64,000 nt of DNA from Tubulanus polymorphus (Eukaryota > Nemertea > Palaeonemertea > Tubulaniformes > Tubulanidae): contig NC_134031.1 in the NCBI RefSeq assembly GCF_964204645.1, positions 10,638,501 through 10,702,500 of the forward strand, read 5' to 3'. Below are positions 39,801 to 51,800 of this stretch, piece after piece. The notes beneath the pieces are model-generated. The model searched no databases and was not told the DNA's origin. It worked only from the letters and a program-made list of their open reading frames with translations. A program made the position numbers and the translations under genes. Each line of letters starts with the position of its first letter. Position 1 is the stretch's first letter.

Positions 39801-42800
39801 CACAACCGACCTACGCGCTCTTGCGACTGGCAGAAACTAGTCGCACACAGTCGCTGACAATCGTATCGCAACCGACTTGCAGCGAAACTTGCGATGCAAC
39901 GCAATGATCGCGTCGCAAGGCCGACCTACGTCCGGCTTTAAGTTACTGCGGAGCCCCAGAAATATCTTTTTTTCGTTCATAAGACCTTTCGCTTGAAAAT
40001 CCTTTCGTCGGAACAAAATTTATTTCGTTCGAATCAATAATATTCTGTTCGATTCAACCAATTTGAAAAAAATCGTTTAAACAAAGTTGAACAAACATTT
40101 TTTTGTCCAAACGAAAGGTTTTTCGTTCGAACAATCATTCGATCGAACAGAATCGTTTTAATTTGAACAGAATTTTCTTGTCAAAAACATTTAGTTTTTC
40201 GTTCGAACAAGTATATTGTAAAAAGTTTTTTCTCCGAACCAAAAGTATTAAGTATTTTGTTCAATCGAACAGAATTGTTTTCATTCAAACATTCGTTCCA
40301 AAAAAGTTGTTTTCGCTCAACCAAATTTCTTTGCCGGGACAAAAAGTTCTTCATTTCAACAATAACATAGCTTTTTATTCGAACACATTTTTGACAGAAT
40401 GAAGAAAAGTTTTGGTTCAAACAAAAAGCGTATTGTTCGATCAAACAGAATTGTTTTCATTCGAACAAGATTTTCTTGTCGGAAAATTAAGTTTTTTGGT
40501 CGAATGGCGTGTTAAGGTTGTTTCGGAAATTTACTCGGTCTGGTATATTTTGAATTACTGTGTATGTCAGGACATTAAACAGAAGACGACTTAGGATACA
40601 ACTTTGCGTGGCTCCACTAGTTAGACCGACTTATTCCAAGATTCCGTTGATTTCGGCTACAAGTTTTCGTTCAGAGATAACTGTTGAGCCATTTGAGCGA
40701 CCTATCATTGATACCGTTTTCTAATAGCCTGTTTAGTAATGGCTGATGTTGAACCTTATCAAATGCTTTGTCGAAATCCTCCGTTGAACAGGATTCAAGA
40801 CTGTGCAGAAAACCCGTTATCGCTGCTATGCAGCTATATTTCAGCCTGTTATCATACCAAACGTACACGCGCCAAGCAGCATTACAGCATCACCATATAG
40901 TAGTCTGTATGAGCGTGTGTTTGTGTGCGCAACAGTCTTAATGTTAAGCACTGCCGCACACTTGGCGTAGTGAATGTTCGCTTTACTTCAATCTCAATCA
41001 ACACAATCACCGGTAATCAAAATGAAACAATACCTATGGCGATATGTGAAATAATCATATTCTCACCAGTAACGAGCATTTAAAATTCACACATATATGG
41101 CACCTAGTCCAATGAAATGTTCGCCATTTAAGGCATTCCCATAATTATTTCAGTAGCGCCTGAATTCCCTGTATATCCCAGAAACAGCCAATCACATTCG
41201 CTCATCGAGACGACGCCCCTCAATCGAGGTCATTGCCATTCTATACGCAAGAACTATCCCGCCAAAAACAGTTTTTCGTCGAATATAAACAAAGTTGACC
41301 ATGTCATCGACCGAGGTTCCTCATGTCATCAATCGCATTGATTATACGTCATTTCACCCGAGAACCAATGAAAAAAATGCTCACATAAAAAGAGGTACCA
41401 CCATTTTACATGAATTGGCTCAATGCCAACCTCATACTGCTGACAAAGGTAAACCAAAAAGGAAATTTTAGGGGGAATAAAAATCAGTAACTTTCAGCCA
41501 AGGTGCCCGTTCAGGCAAGGTGCCCGTTCACATCCATGTGATGTAGTCATTTGCATAATAATTCACCTTGTAAAATAAATCTATCCGAATGAATTATTAA
41601 TAAAATATTATTCAAAAATCTTTGCAATATCAACTTCTATCACCATTCAACCCAATATAATCTGAAATAATCTTGAATACAAATTGCCGGATCTATTTTT
41701 GCAGCGGATTCAACCCCATTTATCGGATCTTTCGATAATTCAATGACTGTAAAAATGGTGTGCTTTGGTTCGCGTTAAACATACACAACACGATACCGAC
41801 ACGCTCGTAATAGCTCTCTCGTTCCACGAGAGCTAAAAAACGAACTTTATTTTGGTTAGAATGTTAATAGTTAAGGCCTGAATTAGGGCCGCTTTTCGAA
41901 TGAGACGCCATGTTGGTTTCACTGATCTCAGGAATGTCTCAGGAATGAAGAAAATGGAAGAAAAGGTTGGAAGATTTTCATCACTAGTTCATGGTGTGAC
42001 GCTCATTTCATTTATTTCAAACACTGTGTACGAAGTTTGTTGGTTAGCCAATTGACTTGTTGTTAATTGCACAATTTTCTAAGATACGAAGATTTACTTC
42101 CCTTTTTCCCAATTTCACTGCCCTTCTATAAAATTAACTGCTTTTCACGGCCGCCCGCTACGAACCCTGGCAGTTGAATCAATTGCAGTTTCCAAGATAG
42201 ACTGGTTGCCTGTCCCACCTAATATGGGATGAGACAGGTAACCAGTCTATTTCCAAGAAAACTAGGTCACACACGCGGCACGCTTTTCATATACATACAC
42301 AGATCAATACACTACATAGCAACGATTCTATATGACCATGACGCGCACGTGCATGAATATACGTAAAAAGGCATGTGTTCTTCCGAAAAGAAATGTAGTT
42401 CCAAAAACAAATAAAAAACTAAAATACAGCTGCAAAGCAGCGATAACGGGTTTTCTGCACAGTCTTAGAATCCTGTTCAACGGTGGATTTCAACAAAGCA
42501 TTTGATAAGGCTCAACATCAGCCATTACTAAACAGGCTATTAGGAAACAGTATCAATGATAGGTCGCCCAAATGGCTCAGCAGTTATCTCTGAACGGAAA
42601 CTTGTAACCGAAATCAACGGAACGCCTCATCTTGGAATGAGACGGTCTAACTAGTGGAGTCACGCAAGGTAGTATCCTAAGTCGTCTTCTGTTTAATGTC
42701 CTGACAAATGACATACACAGTAATCCAAAATATACCAGACCGAGTAAATTTCCAAAACGACCTTAACACACTGTTCGACCAAAAAACTTAATGTTCTGAC

Positions 42801-45800
42801 AAAACCACAGGGACAAAACCAAAATTATGAATTGTCGCGGGTGACAAAACCAAAATATTGAATTGTCACGGGCGACAAAACCAAAATAATGAATTGTCGC
42901 GGGCGATAAAACCACAATAATGAATTGTCGCCGGCGTTAAAACCAAAATATTGAATTGTCGCGGCGATAAAAACAAAATAATGAATTGTTGCGGACGAGA
43001 AAAACAAAATATTGAATTGTTGCGTGCGACAAAACCAGAATAATGAATTGTCGGGGGCGACAAAACCAAACTAGGGGTCCAGGGACACCATGCTCACTTG
43101 GGAAGTGGTTTCAAATGCTCAACAATCTAACAATTTCAATACATAACGCCCTCTAGTGACCATAGACAAAAACCAATGACCTTGAAACCCACCACAATCA
43201 TAGAACATGTGAGCAGCTATGATTTTGTAATTGATTGTGATAACAAAATATGCCTCGTTACCAATTTAATATGGAAAAACTAAGTTATTCTACTATTCAA
43301 CGCCCCTGGTGACGATATGCAAAACCCAATGACCTTAAAACTCACCACAATCGTAGTACATGTCATGAAATACAACTTTGCAATTGATCATAGTAACAAA
43401 ATATGCCTAGGTACCAATCTAATAAGGAAATACTAAGCCATTCTACTATTCAACGCCCCCTGGTGACTATATGGAATAACTAATGTCCTTAAAAACTCAC
43501 CACAATCATAGACGATGTCATGATCTACAACTTCGCAATGGATCATGGTAACAAACTATGCCTATAGGTACCAATCTAATAAGGAAAAACTAAGCTTTTC
43601 TACTATTCAACGCCCCCTGGTGACTATATGGAATAACTAATGTCCTTAAAAACTCACCACAATCATAGACGATGTCATGAACTACAACTTTGCAATTGAT
43701 CATGGTAACAAAATATGCCTTGGTACAAATATAATATAGCAATACTAAGTTATTGTATTATTCAATGCCCCCTGATGGCCACATACTAAAACCAATGACC
43801 TTGAAACTCACCAAAATCATAGAACACGTTATGGGCTACAACTTTCCAATTGAATGTAGTAACACAATATGCTTAGGTATCAATTTAATGTGGAAAAACT
43901 TTTTCCCACCTACGAATGAGTACTGATGACACGAAAATGGCCGCCAATTGCGTCATAATTGGCTGATCAAAAATACCAGTCCCAGGTATGAAACATCCCT
44001 CTCTAAAGAATACCCATCAGCAGTTGCAATGAGAAATGGCAAACCAGTAGGAAGCTACAGGACCTAGAATTCTGGCCAAAATTGACATTTTTGGGCATTA
44101 AAAAGGTCATAGGACGGCCATCTTGAGTCAGATCGACCCATTTTTCGACCCAAAATAATGAATTGTCGCGGGCGACAAAATCAAAATCATTGTTTTCTCG
44201 CGTTATTTTAGTTTTGTCTACTAAAGCTTTAAGGTCGCGTAAAACTCGATAAACACTTCAAGCGACACAGCGAACGATCTCCTTTCCCCCACAGCGAACG
44301 CTTACTCCGAATGTCAAGTGTGAGTCCAGCATACGGATAGGAGTGTGTTATATACTTGTATTTAGTAAATACCTTGTGGATTTGACAATAGATCGGTATG
44401 TACTGTAGGAAATATAGAGTATTGATGGTATTGATATAGAGGCCCGCGGCCGAATAAAGTAATATATTCTTTTATTTTGATACCTCGTCGACATAACAGC
44501 TTTTCTCCGCTATATCTCTTCGGCGTGTTTAGTTTAGGCTTACGACTCCCCGGTACCCTTATGATTTATATTAGTAAAAACACGGTAAATTTGGTAAAGA
44601 AAAATGGGTATTGCTAAATTAACTACTTGACGCCCGCAGCCAAATCACTGGTAGTAATAAATTAATTTGTACTTGATTTGAATCTCAGAATGAGGAGAAA
44701 CTCGCAGCTGATTCCCGGAACGACGATGTAGTGACACACGTCGATTTGTCGATGTTTACGGCTCGACAGTGCTTTTAAAATCTGAAGAAGTAAATTTCCT
44801 GTGTATTGGTATCATAATTTGATGAGGAAAATGGGTTATTGTTAAAATTAGTTTTTAAAAACCGCGACAGAATGTGCAATCTTTGGGTAATAAATTTGTT
44901 AATTTATGCTTGAATTGATAATCGATGTGACCAGAAACGTGCGGTAGATTTCGGAAAGACGACTTAGAAAAAACATGTCGGCACTTTGAATGGGGCTCAA
45001 TTTTCGATGTTTACGGCCCGACAGTGCTTTTGTAACGTTGATTCTTTAAAATTCGCACGGAGTATTTGTAGATCGAACTGAGCTGATTGATATCAGACGG
45101 ATTGTATCGGCAACAGCGGTAATGTAAAAAAGCCTATGTACTTTTGACAAAAAATGTGTGGAAAAAAATAATAATAATAATAATAATAATAATAAGAAAC
45201 ACGCGAATCTCAATAGGGTTTTCTGTGATGTAACAGAAAACCCTAATTAATAAATAAGCAACACATTCCAAAAAAATTCAATAGGGTTAGAGATTTTATA
45301 TTAGCATTGAATGTTTTGAAAGTTCCGAAGAGAAACAAAGCCTCGTTAAGAAGTTATTTTGTACCAAAGGAAGAAAGTTTTATATGTGATAGCAAAAATG
45401 GATTTCACTAAAGCGAAAAGCCATGAAAATATGTTTGAAGACAAAATCACATTTTTTTCACATGGATTGCAAATTTTCACATTTTTCACATGAATCTGAT
45501 TATTCATGTTCTACATGAAATACATTCACTGTTATACGCCAAATGCACATCTTTGAAATTAAAGTTGGTCACCAGTCCACCATTTTGGAAGGCCATATGA
45601 CCTAACAGTGGTGCTGGAGGTGCAGGGACTGCAGCGTCGAAAGCCGTGGCAATAATTGAAAGAGTCAATACGATGATAGATTGAACTATTGGATGGCTGG
45701 AGCATGTATAAATGTAATATATGTAAGTAATGTTGACCTTACAATACCTTGACAAAGTCAGCTGTAACGAGAGCTAATTCCGTCTGAGATCCTGGCAGCC

Positions 45801-48800
45801 AAACAGCCTAAAAGTAGAAAAACTAATTGTATTCAATGAAGAAATACATTTACAATTACCATAAGGATTATGTGGCAACACCACACATGTTCCCCAGGCA
45901 GGCATAGATCCAGACTTTCACACATGCAGCACGTGCAATAACCGCAGAAAAATAAATAAAGAAAAGTGCACACAATTAGTGAGCCATAAAAATTAATTGC
46001 CTTTCTCTACTAGGCCTAAAACAAAATGTGAATAAAAACAAATTCTCCAAAATTGAAAAAGGCAATACGAGGCATTCTCCTTTGCTTAAAAGGCAATATT
46101 CAAAAACTAGGGGTCCAAGGACACCATGCCCACTAGGGAAGTGGTTTCAAATGCTCAACAATCTAACACTTTGAATATTCAACGCCCCCTGGTGACTATA
46201 TAAAAAACCAATGACCTTGAAACCCACCACAATCATAGAACATGTCAGCAGCTACGATTTTGTAATTGATTGTGATAACAAAATATGCCTCATTACCAAT
46301 TAAATATGGAAATAATAAGTAACTATTCAATGCCCCCTGGTGACCATATGCAAACCCAATGACCTTGAAACTCACCACAATCATAGAACATGTCATGAAC
46401 TACAACTTTGCAATTGATCATGGTAACAAAATATGCCTAGGTACCAATCTAATAAGGAAATACTAAGTTATTCTACTATTCAGCGCCCCCTGATGAACAT
46501 ACAGAATAACTAATGTCCTTAAAACTCACCACAATCATAGACGATGTCATGAGCTACAACTTTGCAATTGATTGTGGTAACAAAATATGCTTAGGTATCA
46601 ATATAATGTAGGAAAACTTTTTCCCACCTACGAATGAGTACTGATGATACCATGATGGCCGCCAATTGCGTCATAATTGGCTGATCAAAACTACCTGTCT
46701 CAGGTATAAAACATCCCTTTCCAAAGAATACCCATCACAAATTGCAAAGAGAAATGGCAAACCAGTAGGAAGCCACAGGACCTAGAATTCTGGCCAAAAT
46801 TGACATTTTTGGGCACTTAAAAGGTCATAGGACAGCCATCTTGAGTCAGATCGACCCAATTTTTCTTATGCCGATGGGTCCTTGGTAGATTAAAATATGA
46901 ATGCAAGATCGAGTGTCTTCAAAATTTCCCTCGAAAACTTCGAAAATGTGTAAAAAGTGCTGATTTTGGCGAACAACAATGGCTGCCAGTCGGCCATCTT
47001 GAATCTGACAGGGCCAGTTTTTGGGCTGAAGATGTGTCTAGGGTAGATACATGTATAAACCAAATATTAAGACATTACCTTGAAGCGTCTTCAAAACTTC
47101 CCAAAATAACTGGATTCCATCTACTGACGGACGGATGAAAAGTGAACGCAATAGCCCGCTCGGACCTAAGTCCCAAGTGGGCTAAAAATCCGCCATGATA
47201 ACTCTCTGCTCTGGATATTCATGAGAAATTTCAGCGATCAATTGGCAGCAGTTATCGCGGAGATGTTCAAAAGGTTACTCTTACATTTTAAGTAATTTCA
47301 ATAAATGCAAGCTACCCACAACTTGAAAATAAATTGCCCATGGGCAAAGTGTGGTTTACCTTGAAAGCTAGAGGTTGTTTGGAGTAAGGGGCATTGCTTG
47401 AAAAATCTTTTTCATTCGTGACTTCAAAGTTCTAGAAGTTTATATTGTATTTTATCTTAAGAATTATTCTGTAGTCAAGTAAGACCAGAGATAAACATTT
47501 GTTTATGGTCTACGTCCAAAATTTCGTGGGGTACAGGTAAGCACGGCATTGGATACTATTTTATATTTTCAAAAAAATATTTTTCACAATATGAAAAAAT
47601 ATTCAAATAAAATTTATATGATGTCACATATCAGAGGGTGGCTGAATATTGAGTCTTGGAAACGAAACCTCTTCCAATGTATGGCCGCGGAAGCTAAAAC
47701 CGGGGTGTAGTATTAGATCGTTTGAAATCCTGGAATTTACTAATTTACCTATACCTATAGTTTGCTGCTTAGTATTTTCAGGTCACAAGAAATTACAATC
47801 TATTACAAATTCTATCAAACAGAAAACAGCGCTCATCTGCTATGACGATTATTCAGCCTGTTATCATACCAAACGTGCACGCGCCAAGCAGCGTTACAGC
47901 ATCACCATATAGTAGTCTGTATGAGCGTGTTTGTGTGTGCAACAGTCTAATGTTAGCGCTCACGCGCACGTGGAGGTCTTGTGTGGTGAACTTTCGCTTC
48001 ACTTCAATCTCAATCAACACAATCACCGGGTATTGAAATGAAACAATACCTATGGCGATATGTGAAATAATTATATTCTCACCAGCAATGAGCATTTAAA
48101 ATTCGCACGGCACCTTGTCCAAAGAAACGTTCGCCATTAATGGCTTTCCCATAATTATTTTAGTAGTGCCGGAATTCCCCGATGTCCCAAAAACAGCTAA
48201 TCAGCCAATTTGCTCGTAGAGATGACGTCCCCCAAAAGTGCTAAAAATTTTCCGGCCAAAAACAGTTTTTCGTCGAATTTAAACAAAGTTAACCATGTCA
48301 TCGACGGAGGTTCGTCATGTCATCAATCGCATCGATTATACGTCGTTTAACCCGAGAACCAATGAAAAAAATGCTCACATAAAAAACGTACTGCGATTTT
48401 ACATGAATTGATGCCAACCTCATACTGCTGACAAAGGTAAACCAATTAAGCCCCGAAGTAAAACAGTAGACAATACTGTCGGTTCATGTGAACACATGCT
48501 GACTTCAAGGACTAAGGCAATCATAGAGCAGACTTTGCTATCTGATTGGCTTTTTAAAAATGATATCTTTGCGTTCAGATTAGCTCAAAAGTACAGGGGA
48601 TGGTGGATGGTGAACAATGAGTTAAAAACCTCTCCCCAAACTACTGTAATTAGCCAGACTTATACCTACCTTGATGATGAAATTACCAGTTTCAAGAGAT
48701 GGATGTAAAACAAGATGATCTGACACAGAGCCAGATGGGGTAAACGTCAGTACATGACAATCTTTTAAACCACAAACCGCTAGGAAGTCTTCATTACACT

Positions 48801-51800
48801 GGTTTCCAATGATGCTTAGCACAGTAAATGGTATTGGTGCAGAGGCCAATCGCTGAAAACAATGATATAACAAGTAGAATACTCATCTTCAATGGGTCTT
48901 ACAATTAAGGATTTCTTGGTAGAGCTAAGGCATAGATGAAATTATCAATGCATACAGGCATACAGTTGAACGGATATTTTCCCCAACCAAAAGTGGTCCT
49001 ATTTCCCAGATCCTGAAAAATTCCTCTGAGAAATTGATTATTTGTTCTCTATAGACTTTTAGTTTATTTCAATGTTAAGATGTGTTCTAATAATAAAATG
49101 CGTGGCTGCCGATGTAGTGTAGTAGTCAAAGCGCATCACTTACCTACCTTCCCTAAAAAACATAGTGTAATCGCCCAGACAGCAGGTCAATGACATTCAT
49201 ACGCACCCTATTTTGCATAATGGTATAGACCATACACGTAAGCCAATGAATGTGTGTATATTAAGCAGTGTTCTCTCTGTGAGTGATACTTATATTCAAT
49301 TCTATTCAATTCAATATATGAATGAAGTTCACGTTGTTTTAAATACAGCATAGACCACATGAAAACATTTAAAATCACTAGAGGACAAACGGTCCTGTGC
49401 TCTCGAGGCAAAGTTTTTTTAATAATATCAATGAAAACATATTACATTGTCCATTCTTACTCTTTTAATTATTCTAAAAATGGCTCTAAAAATATTCAAA
49501 ACTCCCCCTTTGGCATGGGCGTCCCTAGGATTTTTTGGGGGAGTTCGTTTTTAGGAATAGAAAGGGGTCAGGGGGTCCTCCCCCAGAAAATTTTTGAAAA
49601 TTTCGTTCTGGTGCAATCTGAGGCAGATAGGTAGACTGGCTCCTGTTTACTGTGGTGTTTGTCTTGGCATGGGTACAGGCTTTTACACTTTTTCCCCAAT
49701 AATGACAAACGGACATTTTTTGTCTAACTTCGGTTATTAGTTCTGACCACTACTTGACTAACTACGAAAATTTAAGTTGACCCTGGCATAGAGGGTTGAG
49801 GGGATTCCAAGAATGTCCAGATAACCCTCAATGAATTTTCAGCAATGAATTTAATATTTCCCTCAATGAAAAATCATGAAAACTAATACTTGGTATGTGG
49901 AATTATATCCAAGAAGCCTGGAGAATGTCTAAACCGTTCCGGACAATACAACCCTCGATTCCTGGATCATCTAACAATTGTTATAACAAGAGCCCCAAAG
50001 GGGCACTATGGCCAGCCTGTCAGCTTTTCAAAAATGGCAAATGATGATGCATTCTGTCAGTTAAATTTGTAAAAATACACTCCCAGCTCAGAGTCAATAC
50101 CTAATAATTTACACAATACAACCGTAGAATACAAAAGTAGCACAGACAGCGACTGGAGCTGGCAGGAACAAATACCTCAGATAAATCGTTTCCCTTGGTC
50201 TTATTGATTCTAATGCGGAATAGAATTTAATTTTCTGAAAGTTGTTCAATAAAACAAAATCGAATTGTATTTATTGTCTTTATTTGTTCAATAAAGTTAC
50301 ATTGAATTGGATTTGATGTTTTTTGCAGAATAAAATTTGATTGAATTTGCAGTTTAGCATATGGCTAATTAGCATATCAAGGTCATCTATCCGATTTGAG
50401 AAAAAGCTTTTTCGGACTTAGCACAATTGTCAATGATATTTTATGTAGTGCTAATAAAAATATTCATCCCAAAAACCAAATCAACTAAAGCTTTCACAGA
50501 AATCGATCTTGAAATACAATTTTAGATCTTAAAATAAAACCCGGAAGTAAAACGGTAGACGATACTGCGGGTTCACGTGAACACCTGCTGATCTCTGCGG
50601 CTAAGCCAATCATAGAGGAGTCTTTGCTTTCTGATTGGCTTTTCAAAACCAATATTTTTGCAATCAGATCATTGCGAAAAAGCTCATATAAATTTTAACG
50701 AGACCCTCTTTCAAAATTCAGCTACGTAGAGTTGGAGAATGGATAATGCTTTAATGAATGATTTGTATGAATACTTGCTTAGTTGCACAGTCAAAGAGCC
50801 TTTACTCTGGAAACCATGTCATTTAAATTCACTCAATTTGTATAGTAATACAGCTGACCTAATAAATGCTTATTGCTATGTTTCAAACATCTCAACAGGC
50901 ACTTATGTGGGAACCTAATAGGTCAAAATCAAACATCCTACACAATGAAGTTATGCTCTCAGTAACAACATATGGTATACACACATGGCATGCCATCTGG
51001 CAACTTCCAGAATCTACTGGAAACTTCAATAAAAATATCATGGTGAATCAGACCAGGGATAATTAACTATCATCACGATATGTCAAACTATTCCTATGTA
51101 CATGCGCCGTTTCAACAAACAGATTTCTCGCAACTGCAGAAAAACATCAGTTTCCCCTTTATTGAATACATTTCTGATACAGGACATTTAAACATGAATC
51201 ATTTACAAACAAATTCAAAACTCACAGTTAGTGTTAACTTCCGTTTACTGCTATCAGCTTGTTTCAACAATGCAGACAGTTGTAGAATCGTTATCTTTCC
51301 TTTTTCATGACTTACAGCCAAATGCTGGCGACGTCCTTGTGGAGTTGCAAGGCAACACATGGCTACTCTTCGCAACATGTGAGCAGTGATCAGTTGACGT
51401 ATTGTCTGACCTTGATCGCCGCTATAGTTCATTCGAACATTTTCAAAAGCACCCTCTTGTGAGCCTAATGTGGCGGTCTATACATAAAGACACAATTGTA
51501 CAAAAGGATTTTACAGAGAGGTTAATTGAACTTCAACTTACACTAAATCACATACCATTAATTGTTCAGATATTTCTGTAGTCTTATTCATTGTGTGTAA
51601 GTCCTCTAGAACCTTTCGTGCACGGGTGGCACTATCAAATATGGAAACCTTCTGGTAATTTTCCATAATCGATGGGACCAAAGCCAACATCAATTCTAAT
51701 ACCGTGTTTACTGTGTTGGATGACTCCTAAAGAAAAACACATGAAAGTATAAAATGCTGCTGATACTATTTATGTTGCATTTCTCAATAGGACAATCATG

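Larger units (their letters stand above)
38115..40841 (+). mobile_element. Family D element, copy 1
   Basis: Begins with a hairpin AGGGTTTTCTG...CAGAAAACCCT and ends CAGAAAACCCGTTATCGCTG then CTATGCAGCTATAT. Left arm 38115-39120 matches copy 2 (44220-45245) inverted. Right part carries a LINE reverse-transcriptase fragment (40480-40850), also inverted relative to copy 2. Between them are a TTAA-type MITE (39556-39937) and a TTCGTTCGAACAAAA-rich minisatellite. Class unknown; precise insertion in family B with at most 2 nt of ambiguous duplication. Confidence 0.7.
37838..41460 (+). repeat. Family B repeat, copy 1, split by D1
   Basis: Left part 37838-38112 (AGAGGGTGGCTGAATATTGA to ACGACAATTATT), right part from about 40842 (CAGCCTGTTATCATACC) to 41460 (TGACAAAGGTAAACCAA). 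Copy 2 (47318-48450) runs straight through GATTATTCAGCCTG, which shows that the 2.7 kb between the parts is an insertion. Confidence 0.85.
42425..45245 (-). mobile_element. Family D element, copy 2 (inverted)
   Basis: Mirror of copy 1. On the plus strand it begins TACAGCTGCAAAGCAGCG, then AACGGGTTTTCTGCACAG. A reverse-transcriptase fragment (42470-42780), a 31-bp minisatellite, an inserted pearl element, the 1-kb arm (44220-45245) and the closing hairpin AGGGTTTTCTGT...ACAGAAAACCCT follow. The two D copies with their 1.6-kb spacer form a 7.1-kb inverted structure inside one intron. Confidence 0.7.

Noticed and set aside
39574-39907. Three overlapping plus-strand frames of 75-88 codons
   Set aside because: They arise from the GCGAC-rich MITE and its perfect 60-bp duplication, with open reading in all three frames; not a gene.
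42825-43069. Repetitive frames rich in F, I, Y and S on the minus strand
   Set aside because: They are translations of the 31-bp minisatellite; period-31 units shift frame every unit and no start or domain exists.
37740-45250. CRISPR-like regular repeats
   Set aside because: The regular units are eukaryotic minisatellites without unique spacers.
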